Shown: piece after piece, positions 1 through 7,431 of the stretch
How the letters are laid out: every line of letters begins with the position of its first letter
Numbering within the stretch: the first letter of the stretch is position 1
Assembly: GCA_030152675.1 (NCBI GenBank)
Contig: JASLIY010000189.1
Location: forward strand, 1-7,911
Reading direction: 5' to 3'
DNA length: 7,911 nucleotides
Source of the DNA: Acinetobacter sp.
GTDB lineage: Bacteria > Pseudomonadota > Gammaproteobacteria > Pseudomonadales > Moraxellaceae
Program-made: the position numbers and the translations under genes
The notes under the pieces: generated by a model
Told to the model about the DNA's origin: nothing
Databases searched by the model: none
Seen by the model: the letters and a program-made list of their open reading frames with translations, nothing else

Positions 1-3000
1 CGCAACTAGACCATATTCTTTTGCTTCTTCCAAATTCACACTGACGAGTTTTGAAGCACCTGGGTCTGGCATGGTGACACCCAATAAATCAGTTGCCATC
101 GTCATTGCAACTTTATTATGTGTAATGTAAATGAATTGTACCTGCTCGGATAATTCTGTTACCAAATTACAAAACCTTCCGACATTGGCGTCATCCAAGG
201 GCGCATCGACCTCATCCAAGACACAAAATGGTGCCGGATTAAGCCTAAAAATCGCAAACACCAAGGCCAATGCCGTGAGTGCTTTTTCACCACCAGACAA
301 GAGCGCCAGTGAACTGTTACGCTTGCCCGGTGGACGCGCCATGAGTTTGACCCCAGACTGCCAATCGCCTTCCAAACTTAACTGTGCTTCTCCCCCATTA
401 AACACTTTGGGGAATAAGATTTGCAGCTCAGCATTGACCCGATCAAAAGTATCCATAAACAGCTTACGCGTTTCTTGATCGATACTTTTCATGGCATCTT
501 TGAGCTGGGTCACTGTGGTGTGCAAATCCTCAATTTGATGGCTCAATTCTTCATAACGCTGTGATACTTCAGCATACTCTTCAGAAGCCGCCAAATTGAC
601 TGCGCCGAGTTTAGCAAATTGCTGCTGTGACTTGTCTAGTTTTTGCTGATGCAGTGACAAATCAATAGCAACACCTTGCCGTGATTCAGCGCCCAACTCT
701 TTCAGCTGTGCCTCAATATGCTGTAAATCTGACTGTGCAGACTGCCATGCCAAACGCTGCTGCTCGAGCTGTGTGCGTAGCGCTTCATCCTGTTGCTGAT
801 AGACATGACGCTGTTCGGTCAGATGCTGTTGTTTTTCTTGTACCTGATTTAGCTCAACCTGCCAAGTCTTCCAAGTCTTTTGTAGTTTCTCAGTGATCTG
901 TGCCTGTTGCTGATACGCTGTTTCCAGCCTTGGCAGCTCAAGCTGTACCGGATCTGCATGCTTTTGCGTCTGTTCCATCTGTTGCAGACTGCTTTGATAA
1001 CGCTGTTTGAGAAATGACAGATCTTTTTCTAGCAATTCAATCTGCTGCTGCGACTCAATCGCCAAGCGGCGGGTTTCATCCCGCTGCTGTTGCTGTTCGC
1101 TCAACTGACGTTGCTGTTGCTCAGACTGCGCATTCACCAGCTCAAGCTCAGCTTGTAGGCTTTGATACTGCGGAAGATTTTGTTCAAATTTTAACAACAG
1201 CGCATGCAGATCGATCTCGAGATCATCTTTTTGCATGGCATCTTCTTCACACTGCTGATCCAATTGCTGCACTTGACTGCGTAGATGCTGCTGTTGCACA
1301 GCAAAAGCCTGAGTAGCACTTTGCTGTTTAACGATCTGTACATCGAGCTGCTGCACGTGCTGCTGCTGTTGCTGTAACAGCTGCTGGGTCTGCTTGAGTG
1401 CGCTCTGATCTTGCTGCTGCGCTAATTTAAACTGTGCGGTGCACTGAGCCAACTCCTGCTGTTCGGCTTCAAGTTGTTGTAACTGTTGTTCAATCTCATC
1501 CAAACGAACACGATGGCTCAGTGCTCCTTGTGCAGCTTGACTGGATTGATCATAGAGCAGTGCGATACTCCAATCTGGACCCAGGTGATAGCCATCTAAG
1601 CTCAGGATCGACTCGCCCGCTTTCAATTCGGCTTGGGCCGCCAAGGCTTGGGGCAGATCTGTGGCGATCACCACTTGACGCCATAGCGAGTGCTGTGGCG
1701 CTGCGATCCAATCACTGAGATTTTGCATCTCGCCCAGAACCAACTTGGGCAGATCAGCACCCAATTTTAGTTGTCGTGCCACCGCTGCATCGAAGTCTTG
1801 ATCCGCTTCGAGCACATCGGCATCCAGCCATTTGGCTAAGAATTTTTCGATCAGCGCCGCATGCGGCTTGCCTTCAGGCTTCAGTTCAAGACGTTGTAAT
1901 AACGCCACTTGACTGGACGCGCGTGCCCCATCGGTTTTGGCCATCAGTTGCAACAAAGTCTTATGTTCGGCCTGTAATACTTTGATTTCAGACTGACATT
2001 GACTCAGTTTTTGCTGCTGAGCCTGAGCATGCTGTTGTTGCTGTTCAAGCTGCTGTTGCTGTTCGAGTTGCTGCTGTTGTAACTGCTCAACCTGCTGTTG
2101 CAGCTGCGCAGCGTCCTGCACTAACTGCGGGAGATCGCCTTGATCGGCCTGTTGCTGAATCTGTGACAACTGATGCTGTAGGGTGGCTTTTTGCTGTTCG
2201 ATACGCTCAATATTTTTAATGAGCTGCGCCAACTGACTTTGCATATGCAGTTGTTGCTGCTGCTGTTTCTCGACCAGCGCTTTGATCTGTTCAAACTGTT
2301 TAAACTGCTGCTGTTGCTGCGTATTGAGCTGCTGTAACTGCTGTTGCTGCTGCATGGCTGCAGCTTCATCGCGCTGTAACTGCTCGCGGTGTTGTTGCTG
2401 TTGCTGATAAAGATGCTCGAGTTGAATATCCGCGCCCTTGATCTGGGTATTCAGCTCGGTTTTTTGCTGCTGTAACTCCGTCACACGCTGGCTATTCTGC
2501 TGAATTAAATCCTGCTTCTGTTCTAAGTTGAGTTTTAATTCTGCTAGCTTTTTTTCAGCCTGCTGCGATTCATTTTGCAGTGGGGTGGATTGTTGGATCA
2601 GGCGTTGAAACAACTCACTGCTACTGCCCAAATCATGTTCTAGCGTGGTTAACTCGGAGCGCACACACTTAAAGCGTTCGCCCAGTGTGGTCATTTCCAA
2701 GCTGTATTGTTGTTGCAGTCGACTGCTTTGTTCAGATTGAAAACAGAGGATATCGACTTTAAGTCCGCGAATTTCAGATTCCAAGGTCTTGTATTGCACC
2801 GCAGTTTCAGACTGACGCTTTAGGTTTTTCAGTTGCGCTTTTAATTCTGAGGCGATGTCTTCTAAGCGCTCCAGATTTTGACTGGTATGTTGCAGATGCT
2901 GCAGGGTTTCACGACGACGGGCTTGATAGCGTGATACCCCAGCGGCCTCTTCGATAAAGACGCGCATCTCTTCAGGTTTGGCATCCACCAAACGGTTGAT

Positions 3001-3444
3001 CATGCCCTGTTCAATGATGGCATACGAACGCGGCCCCAAGCCGGTGCCCAAAAAGATATCGGTGATATCACGACGGCGGCATTTGGTGCCATTTAAGAAG
3101 TATTCAGACTTACCATCACGGGTCACTTGGCGACGTACAGCCAGCTCGTTATAGGCATTGTAGCTGCCACCTAACTTGCCATAGGTGTTCTCAAAACGCA
3201 GCTCCACACTGGCCATGCCCACCGGCTTACGCTGTGTGGTGCCGGTGAAAATCACATCCTGCATATTGCCACCACGAAGTTGGCGCGCACTCGACTCGCC
3301 CATCACCCAACGAATGGCATCGATGACATTGGATTTACCACAGCCATTGGGCCCCACGACGGCGGTACGATTGGATCGAAAAGATAAGGTGGTGCTGTCG
3401 GCAAAAGATTTGAAGCCGGAAAGTTTTAAACTGCTTAAGCGCAT
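1..3444 (-). CDS. smc: Chromosome segregation protein SMC, C terminus cut by the window edge
   Basis: SMC is the ATPase of the bacterial condensin, acting as a dimer with ScpA/ScpB to organise and separate chromosomes. The reading frame is open for 1148 codons from ATG at 3444 to the left edge. Seen in order: N-terminal head with Walker A GPNGCGKSN (residues 31-39); a first coiled coil from about 170 to 500, very rich in glutamine; a hinge at about 510-640 containing LDGYHLGPDW; a returning coiled coil; and a C-terminal head with signature LSGGEK (1049-1054) and Walker B VLDEVD (D1077, E1078). The last visible residues, VNLEEAKEYGLVA, match the usual end of the family, so only a few residues are probably missing. 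AGGA lies 4 bases before the start (3449-3452). It follows the GntR-type gene by 10 bases, so the two are probably co-transcribed. The plus-strand open frames across this gene are antisense shadows. Confidence 0.97.
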   Translation of the reverse strand, partial: MRLSSLKLSGFKSFADSTTLSFRSNRTAVVGPNGCGKSNVIDAIRWVMGESSARQLRGGNMQDVIFTGTTQRKPVGMASVELRFENTYGKLGGSYNAYNELAVRRQVTRDGKSEYFLNGTKCRRRDITDIFLGTGLGPRSYAIIEQGMINRLVDAKPEEMRVFIEEAAGVSRYQARRRETLQHLQHTSQNLERLEDIASELKAQLKNLKRQSETAVQYKTLESEIRGLKVDILCFQSEQSSRLQQQYSLEMTTLGERFKCVRSELTTLEHDLGSSSELFQRLIQQSTPLQNESQQAEKKLAELKLNLEQKQDLIQQNSQRVTELQQQKTELNTQIKGADIQLEHLYQQQQQHREQLQRDEAAAMQQQQQLQQLNTQQQQQFKQFEQIKALVEKQQQQQLHMQSQLAQLIKNIERIEQQKATLQHQLSQIQQQADQGDLPQLVQDAAQLQQQVEQLQQQQLEQQQQLEQQQQHAQAQQQKLSQCQSEIKVLQAEHKTLLQLMAKTDGARASSQVALLQRLELKPEGKPHAALIEKFLAKWLDADVLEADQDFDAAVARQLKLGADLPKLVLGEMQNLSDWIAAPQHSLWRQVVIATDLPQALAAQAELKAGESILSLDGYHLGPDWSIALLYDQSSQAAQGALSHRVRLDEIEQQLQQLEAEQQELAQCTAQFKLAQQQDQSALKQTQQLLQQQQQHVQQLDVQIVKQQSATQAFAVQQQHLRSQVQQLDQQCEEDAMQKDDLEIDLHALLLKFEQNLPQYQSLQAELELVNAQSEQQQRQLSEQQQQRDETRRLAIESQQQIELLEKDLSFLKQRYQSSLQQMEQTQKHADPVQLELPRLETAYQQQAQITEKLQKTWKTWQVELNQVQEKQQHLTEQRHVYQQQDEALRTQLEQQRLAWQSAQSDLQHIEAQLKELGAESRQGVAIDLSLHQQKLDKSQQQFAKLGAVNLAASEEYAEVSQRYEELSHQIEDLHTTVTQLKDAMKSIDQETRKLFMDTFDRVNAELQILFPKVFNGGEAQLSLEGDWQSGVKLMARPPGKRNSSLALLSGGEKALTALALVFAIFRLNPAPFCVLDEVDAPLDDANVGRFCNLVTELSEQVQFIYITHNKVAMTMATDLLGVTMPDPGASKLVSVNLEEAKEYGLVA
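2029..2406 (-). repeat. Glutamine-codon-rich tract in the SMC coiled coil
   Basis: In the smc frame this stretch encodes pentaglutamine runs at residues 347-351, 365-369, 375-379 and 394-398. A longer segment at about 449-472 is built from QQQQ blocks separated by LE or L. On the plus strand it appears as interrupted CTG/TTG triplets. Mixing of CAG and CAA codons breaks the pure triplet runs, which should limit slippage. Further, weaker CTG/TTG clusters lie at about 1350-1385 and 1080-1130, on the other arm. It is part of the gene and not an independent element. Confidence 0.8.
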
Positions 3445-3454
3445 AATGTCCTAG

Positions 3455-4150
3455 TTACCGACGCGATCTACGCGCCCAGGCTAATTCAATCTGTTTCATA
3501 CGGGTCAGGGATTCCAACACAAGATTCCGCAAGTGTCGACAAAAATCTTCCATAAATAAAGTCGCTTGTTGTGATTTACGGATCAAAATAGCATCAATCA
3601 CCAATTTAAACAGATCCAAGGACTCTTGTAGCTCACGTCGTGAGGTATTTAAGGTTAAAAAATAACTTCGCCGAATCGAGGGCAGTAATTCTTTATAGAA
3701 TTTCATCAGATAGGGATTGGACACCATCGCCTGCTGTCCTGCGAGATGCTGAAAGATCGCATCATAAAATTTTTCAGTCTGCCCCTGCTTCACAAATTCA
3801 TTTAAATGATGAAACAACTGCTGCAAACTTTCAGCCTCATGACTGCGCCAAGTCTCACTCATCCGTTGCACAAAATAGCCCAACACCATGGTACTGGTAT
3901 CAAACAATGCGCGTACCTGTTGTGCCGACATTTCTGCCACGATGGCACCCCGACGCGGATAAATATAAATCAAATGCGTACGCTCGAGCAGCAGCAGTGC
4001 CTCACGGACAGAACCACGGCTGACATCCAGCTCTTTGGCAAAGCGCAGTTCTTGAATACGCTCCCCCTCAACCAACTCACCCGTGATAATCTGCTCACAG
4101 ATATGTTTGGCGATTTGTTCAGAGAGACTTTCTTGTTGTTCCAAGTGCAT
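3455..4150 (-). CDS. GntR-family transcriptional regulator, FadR/FCD type
   Basis: Predicted DNA-binding regulator of 231 residues. Residues about 8-72 form the GntR winged helix-turn-helix (SEQIAKHICEQIITGEL, then VSRGSVREALLLLE and YPRRGAIVAE). The rest is an all-helical domain resembling FCD, which in this subfamily binds small organic acids, often through a metal held by one Asp and three His. Only D130 and H206 fit those positions. By my alignment the His after D130 is Q134, and the His expected near 181 is Phe, so the metal site looks degenerate; this is inference. Length is normal for the family. ATG at 4150 is supported by AGGA at 4156-4159, 5 bases upstream. The gene precedes smc by 10 bases and probably shares its transcript. 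A matching palindrome upstream (4242-4254) suggests autoregulation. The ligand and the wider regulon cannot be told from the sequence. Confidence 0.9.
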   Translation of the reverse strand: MHLEQQESLSEQIAKHICEQIITGELVEGERIQELRFAKELDVSRGSVREALLLLERTHLIYIYPRRGAIVAEMSAQQVRALFDTSTMVLGYFVQRMSETWRSHEAESLQQLFHHLNEFVKQGQTEKFYDAIFQHLAGQQAMVSNPYLMKFYKELLPSIRRSYFLTLNTSRRELQESLDLFKLVIDAILIRKSQQATLFMEDFCRHLRNLVLESLTRMKQIELAWARRSRR

Positions 4151-4191
4151 AAATATCCTGACTTACTTATTATTGATATGAACGGGATGGT

Positions 4192-4223
4192 CTTCATCAA
4201 CTTTTCTTTTTTAACTGATGAAG
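4192..4223 (-). other. Inverted repeat in the leader of the GntR-type gene
   Basis: Eight-base arms CTTCATCA (4192-4199) and TGATGAAG (4216-4223) are perfectly complementary around a 16-base AT-rich centre, and two G-U pairs and one A-U pair could lengthen the stem in the minus-strand RNA. It lies 42-73 bases before the regulator start, between the candidate operator and the gene. No U run follows in the minus direction, so it is unlikely to be a terminator. It may be a leader hairpin or a second protein-binding dyad. Confidence 0.4.
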
Positions 4224-4241
4224 CCCTCACTTGACTATGTC

Positions 4242-4254
4242 ATTGTCTGACAAT
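4242..4254. promoter_or_regulatory. Candidate operator of the GntR-type regulator
   Basis: The 13-base sequence ATTGTC-T-GACAAT is a perfect palindrome with six-base arms about one central base. Its core TTGTCTGACAA fits the TnGTnnnACnA pattern known for operators of the FadR subfamily of GntR regulators. It lies about 92 bases upstream of the regulator start. On the minus strand TTGACT (4269-4274) could be a -35 box, and the palindrome would then cover the -10 position, as expected for repression. I see no good -10 hexamer at the right spacing, so the promoter itself is uncertain. Confidence 0.55.
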
Positions 4255-4313
4255 AAAACCCGATTTAAAGTCAATTTCAGCTGCATTGGTTTTTTAGTTT
4301 TCGGCTATTTTTA

Positions 4314-4349
4314 CGCGACTTGCACTGATATTCACCAGATGCAGTCGCG
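4314..4349 (-). other. Stem-loop just after the TauE-type gene
   Basis: Arms CGCGACTTGCA (4314-4324) and TGCAGTCGCG (4340-4349) pair with one bulged base, and CTG/CAG inside can lengthen the stem. It begins six bases after the stop codon of the minus-strand permease gene. The downstream sequence in that direction is TAAAAATAG, with no T run, so it is not a textbook intrinsic terminator. It could be a weak terminator, an RNA-stabilising 3' hairpin or a protein site. Confidence 0.4.
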
Positions 4350-4355
4350 ACATGA

Positions 4356-5168
4356 TTATATGGCGCCCGTCAACAAAGCTTGCAGGATGAAGTAGCTGCC
4401 GATTGCCAACAGCAGTGCGGCAAAACAACGTTTTAGCATTGCCGGCGAGAGCGCATGTGCCACTCGAGCACCGAGTTTCGCGGTCATAAAGCTCATCACG
4501 CTAATCCCGAAAAAAGCATAGAGATGCACATAGCCAATGGCATTGGGAATATTCGCCGTGGTCTTGGCGCCAAACACCATAAAGCCTAGCGCGCCTGCCA
4601 AAGCAATCGGGAAACCACATGCAGCAGACGTACCAACGGCCTTTTGCATCACCACGCCATTTTTACTCAAGAATGGCACCGTCAAACTGCCACCGCCAAT
4701 GCCAAAGATCGCAGAGGCCATGCCGATCCCGGTTCCAGCCAGCCATTGCAGCTGGGTCGAGGGCAGTTGTTTGGATTCATCGACTTGCCGTTTGGCACCT
4801 TTAAACATGCCATATGCCACCCACAGTGCAAAGGCACCGATGATCAATTGCAGCTGAGCACCGGCCAACAGACCTGCCACCCAAGCACCGAGAAAAGACC
4901 CGATGATCAATCCCGGACTTAAGTTCTTGACCACAGTCCACAGCACCCCACCTTTTTTATGGTGTGCGGACACCGAGCTGATCGAGGTGACCATGATCGT
5001 GGCCAAAGAGGTGCCGAGTGCCAAATGCATGATCACGGCGGGATCATAATGGAGCTGGGTAAACACCACATACAAAATCGGCACGATGATCAGTCCGCCC
5101 CCGACACCAAACAGTCCTGCCGCGAAACCAGCGATTGCGCCAATCCCTAAATATGTGATTAACTCCAT
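4356..5168 (-). CDS. TauE/SafE-family membrane permease (DUF81 type)
   Basis: Integral inner-membrane protein of 270 residues. Family members move sulfite, organosulfonates or other small anions; the substrate here is unknown. The family's internal duplication is visible: GLFGVGGGLIIVP (18-30) matches AIFGIGGGSLTVP (153-165), and LALGTSLATI (49-58) matches KAVGTSAACG (176-185). About eight hydrophobic segments run from residue 4 to 267, with a charged loop at about 123-140. I chose ATG at 5168, which begins directly with a membrane helix (MELITYLGIG). The frame stays open back to 5261, but that would overlap birA and add a non-family N terminus. GGA lies 9 bases before this start, a modest ribosome site. 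It is divergent from birA and separated from the downstream regulator gene by about 205 bases, so it is probably its own unit. Confidence 0.9.
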   Translation of the reverse strand: MELITYLGIGAIAGFAAGLFGVGGGLIIVPILYVVFTQLHYDPAVIMHLALGTSLATIMVTSISSVSAHHKKGGVLWTVVKNLSPGLIIGSFLGAWVAGLLAGAQLQLIIGAFALWVAYGMFKGAKRQVDESKQLPSTQLQWLAGTGIGMASAIFGIGGGSLTVPFLSKNGVVMQKAVGTSAACGFPIALAGALGFMVFGAKTTANIPNAIGYVHLYAFFGISVMSFMTAKLGARVAHALSPAMLKRCFAALLLAIGSYFILQALLTGAI

Positions 5169-5198
5169 AAATATTTTTCCACTCAATTCAGATTCAAC

Positions 5199-6011
5199 AT
5201 GGATGTAGAAACACGTCAGCTCAAAGCACTTTTGACTCAAGCCACACAGCACCAACCCCAACTGCTTCCAGAAGTGTTGTTGCTCAAACAGTCCACCACC
5301 TCAACCAACGATGATGTTAGAGAGCTTGTACAGCGCGGTGTGGACTCGATATTGGTGTGTAGTGAAACGCAAACCCAAGGCCGAGGTCAACGGCAAAGAC
5401 CGTGGGCTTCGCCAGTCGGGAATATTTATTTAAGCACACTGGTTGAAACCAAAACAGCCCTCGATGGCCGTTTAGCTTTGGAAGTTGCCTTAAATATCCT
5501 ACAGATACCTGCACTCAAAGCCCTCGGCGAGCTGCAAATCAAATGGCCAAATGACTTATATAGTGCGCAAGGAAAGTGGGGCGGCATCTTGGTTGAGCCC
5601 TTGCAAGGCCAAAAAGCCATTGTTGGCGTTGGCATCAATCTCATGCCATTTTCAGCAGCACAACTCAGTGAACAACAGATCGATCAACCCGCGACCTCAC
5701 TCAGCCAACTCGGACTCGACACGGTCGATCGAATTGAGTTGATCAGCCAACTGTATTTGGCGATCCAACAAGCGGGACGTTGGTTTGATCACGGCAGTTA
5801 TAACTTGGCTGGACGCTTTAACCACTATGCGGCATTTATGGATCAAGCAGTCGAATTTGAACAGATTCACCAGACGATTTATGGAGTCTTTAAAGGCATC
5901 TGTGATGATGGCAGTGTCAATATCGCCGATGAAAATGGAGTGCAAGCCTATTATCAAGGTCGTCTGCGCTTACAGTCGACTATTGCACGCGATTTAGGTG
6001 AATCATCATGA
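5199..6011 (+). CDS. birA: Biotin--[acetyl-CoA-carboxylase] ligase, without HTH domain
   Basis: This enzyme activates biotin to biotinyl-AMP and attaches it to the lysine of the biotin carrier protein of acetyl-CoA carboxylase, in the cytoplasm. Seen in 270 residues: STTSTN (32-37), the nucleotide/biotin loop GRGQRQRPW (61-69), KWPND (115-119), GGILVE (128-133), GVGINL (143-148), and a C-terminal small beta domain (about 226-258, [12 protein letters not shown]). Unlike E. coli BirA there is no N-terminal winged helix, so this should be a ligase only and not the repressor of the biotin genes. The start at 5199 is the only Met before the conserved region; no clear ribosome site precedes it. Its stop overlaps the coaX start by four bases. 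The start lies only 30 bases from the divergent permease start, so its promoter may lie inside that gene. Confidence 0.95.
   Translation: MDVETRQLKALLTQATQHQPQLLPEVLLLKQSTTSTNDDVRELVQRGVDSILVCSETQTQGRGQRQRPWASPVGNIYLSTLVETKTALDGRLALEVALNILQIPALKALGELQIKWPNDLYSAQGKWGGILVEPLQGQKAIVGVGINLMPFSAAQLSEQQIDQPATSLSQLGLDTVDRIELISQLYLAIQQAGRWFDHGSYNLAGRFNHYAAFMDQAVEFEQIHQTIYGVFKGICDDGSVNIADENGVQAYYQGRLRLQSTIARDLGESS
5996..6001 (+). promoter_or_regulatory. Ribosome binding site of coaX inside birA
   Basis: AGGTGA lies within the last codons of birA, six bases before the coaX ATG at 6008. With the ATGA stop-start overlap it supports translational coupling of the two genes and fixes the coaX start. Confidence 0.7.
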
Positions 6012-6736
6012 GAAAGTTGTGGCTCGATATCGGTAACACCCGACTCAAATACTGGATCACTGAACACAATCACATCGTGGAGCATGTCGCAGAGCTGCAT
6101 TTGCAGTCTCCTGCGGATCTCCTACTCGGTTTGATTCAACATTTTAAAAGCCTGAATATCGACAATGTCGGGATCTCCTCGGTTCAAGACACCAAGAGCA
6201 ACGCGCGGATCAAAAAGATCCTCAACTTGCTTGGGATTCCAGTTCGTTTTGCCAAAGTACATGCTGAATATGCTGGCCTGATCTGTGGTTATGACCAAAC
6301 GGAGCAATTGGGGATCGATCGTTGGTTGCAGGTCTTGGGCGTGGCCAATGCGGAGCAAGACTTGTGTATCGTCAGTTGTGGCACCGCGTTGACCATCGAC
6401 CTCACCGCTGGTTTACAACACCTTGGCGGCTATATCTTGCCGAATTTGTATTTGCAGCGTGACTCCCTGATTCAAAATACCAAAGGCATCCGCATTCCGG
6501 ATGTGGCCTTTGACGAACTTAGTCCGGGGCGTAACACCATTGATGCCGTGCATCATGGCATCTTTTTAGGCTTGCTCAGCACCATTGAAAAAGTCCTCGA
6601 ACAACAACCACGACAACTGATCCTCACTGGCGGCGATGCCGAACTATTTGCCAAATTCCTACAACGCTTTCAACCACAGATCGAGAATGACCTGTTACTC
6701 AAAGGCTTGCAGCATTATGTGGCACAGCGCGGTTAA
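6008..6736 (+). CDS. coaX: Type III pantothenate kinase
   Basis: Phosphorylates pantothenate to 4'-phosphopantothenate, the first committed step of coenzyme A synthesis. Type III enzymes belong to the ASKHA kinase fold, need a monovalent cation and resist feedback by CoA. Seen in 242 residues: phosphate loop DIGNTRLK (7-14), GIDRW (102-106) with D104 as the likely catalytic base, SCGTALTID (123-131), GGYILPN (140-146) and TGGDA (207-211). GGYILPN has Asn where many homologues have Gly. Length is normal. Its ATG overlaps the birA stop (ATGA), making a two-gene operon. Related bacteria such as Neisseria carry a fused BirA-CoaX protein, so this may be the split form of the same pairing. A strong hairpin terminator follows at 6815-6846. 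Confidence 0.96.
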   Translation: MRKLWLDIGNTRLKYWITEHNHIVEHVAELHLQSPADLLLGLIQHFKSLNIDNVGISSVQDTKSNARIKKILNLLGIPVRFAKVHAEYAGLICGYDQTEQLGIDRWLQVLGVANAEQDLCIVSCGTALTIDLTAGLQHLGGYILPNLYLQRDSLIQNTKGIRIPDVAFDELSPGRNTIDAVHHGIFLGLLSTIEKVLEQQPRQLILTGGDAELFAKFLQRFQPQIENDLLLKGLQHYVAQRG

Positions 6737-6762
6737 GGCAATCAGCTCAAACAGCTGCCTTT
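6735..6762 (+). other. Imperfect hairpin after coaX
   Basis: AAGGC (6735-6739) pairs with GCCTT (6757-6761) and AGCT with AGCT, with a four-base bulge AATC on the left side. It starts at the coaX stop codon. No T run follows, so it is probably only a minor 3' structure ahead of the true terminator. Confidence 0.25.
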
Positions 6763-6814
6763 AATCCAGCGCAAAAAAATAAGGATGTAAGTAAACTAAA
6801 ACATCTTGATGAAT

Positions 6815-6846
6815 AAAAATCCCGAATTGGTCAGTTCGGGATTTTT
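6815..6846. terminator. Bidirectional intrinsic terminator between coaX and the exported-protein gene
   Basis: A 12-base perfect stem, AAAAATCCCGAA (6815-6826) and TTCGGGATTTTT (6835-6846), surrounds the 8-base loop TTGGTCAG. A T run follows the GC core on both strands, so it can end coaX (plus) and the converging small gene (minus). Confidence 0.92.
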
Positions 6847-6936
6847 CCTTTCGATCAATGAATCACTTTAAAGAACTGGGATAAGCAGATATACACATCG
6901 TTTTATAGGGTTAGCCGATATAAACGGTATCGAGGT

Positions 6937-7419
6937 TTAATTACTATATTGTTTCAATGGAATTGCATGTTCACATTGATACATTGCTGCTCTTTGGATA
7001 TCTGTACCAGGATTTATATTTTCGGTTGGTGTATACATATTCCCGCTACTTCGACCGACTCGCTTTCCATTAAAATACCATGCTCTTCCGACTTCACGCC
7101 CTATCATGTTATTGCAGTTCACATTCACTACCCGAGAAAAAAAATCATATTTCACGGTCCTTTGTGTCACTCTATTTTTATCGTAAACTGATGCGCCGAT
7201 ATTTGTCTTTCGATCAACAAATGTACTATACCCACCACCATTTACTCTAAGATAATAAATGAGTTCAATGCCCCCATTTCTCATATATACAGGCGGGCCA
7301 ATTAAGAGTTCTTTATTCGCTTCCATTGAAGCGCCGAGACTAATTAATTCAGCATTTACATTATTTGTATGCAAAGCGGCAACAACAAATACCAATATGC
7401 CCAACTTAAATTTTGACAT
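6937..7419 (-). CDS. Small exported protein, possibly surface-adhesin E-like
   Basis: A 160-residue protein with a clear Sec signal peptide: basic start MSKFK, hydrophobic core LGILVFVVAALH, and a probable cleavage after VNA (residue 23). The mature part is about 137 residues, rich in Asn, Gly and Tyr, with no further membrane segment and just two cysteines (C102 and C149) that could form a disulfide in the periplasm or outside the cell. The pattern of a FVDR segment, VNVNC, AWYFNGK, a YTP/PGT stretch and a late Cys recalls the surface-adhesin E-like proteins common in Acinetobacter; this is a tentative resemblance and no function is claimed. ATG at 7419 is supported by AGGA (complement at 7428-7431), eight bases upstream. 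The gene is more AT-rich than its neighbours, has its own promoter-like -10 box, and shares the coaX terminator, so it is a stand-alone unit. Confidence 0.8.
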   Translation of the reverse strand: MSKFKLGILVFVVAALHTNNVNAELISLGASMEANKELLIGPPVYMRNGGIELIYYLRVNGGGYSTFVDRKTNIGASVYDKNRVTQRTVKYDFFSRVVNVNCNNMIGREVGRAWYFNGKRVGRSSGNMYTPTENINPGTDIQRAAMYQCEHAIPLKQYSN

Positions 7420-7431
7420 TATTAAATTCCT

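Noticed and set aside
131..1985. Several plus-strand open frames of 69-115 codons
   Set aside because: They lie antisense to the intact smc frame, show no domain or ribosome site, and their composition follows the complementary Q codons.
2121..2369. A minus-strand open frame of 82 codons rich in Ser and Asn
   Set aside because: It is an out-of-frame reading of the CAG/CAA tract of smc.
2029..2410. The repeated CTG/TTG triplets as a CRISPR or an independent satellite
   Set aside because: There are no spacers or unit repeats; the pattern is explained by glutamine codons in frame in smc.
3640..4234. Plus-strand frames opposite the GntR-type gene, and a minus-strand frame at 3970-4230
   Set aside because: They overlap a gene with a convincing GntR domain and have no recognisable content.
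5169..5261. Upstream extension of the permease to an ATG at 5261
   Set aside because: It would overlap the divergent birA start by 63 bases and adds residues that do not resemble the family, which normally begins close to the first membrane helix.
6949..7191. Plus-strand open frame of 80 codons
   Set aside because: It is antisense to the exported-protein gene, which has a signal peptide, ribosome site and promoter box.
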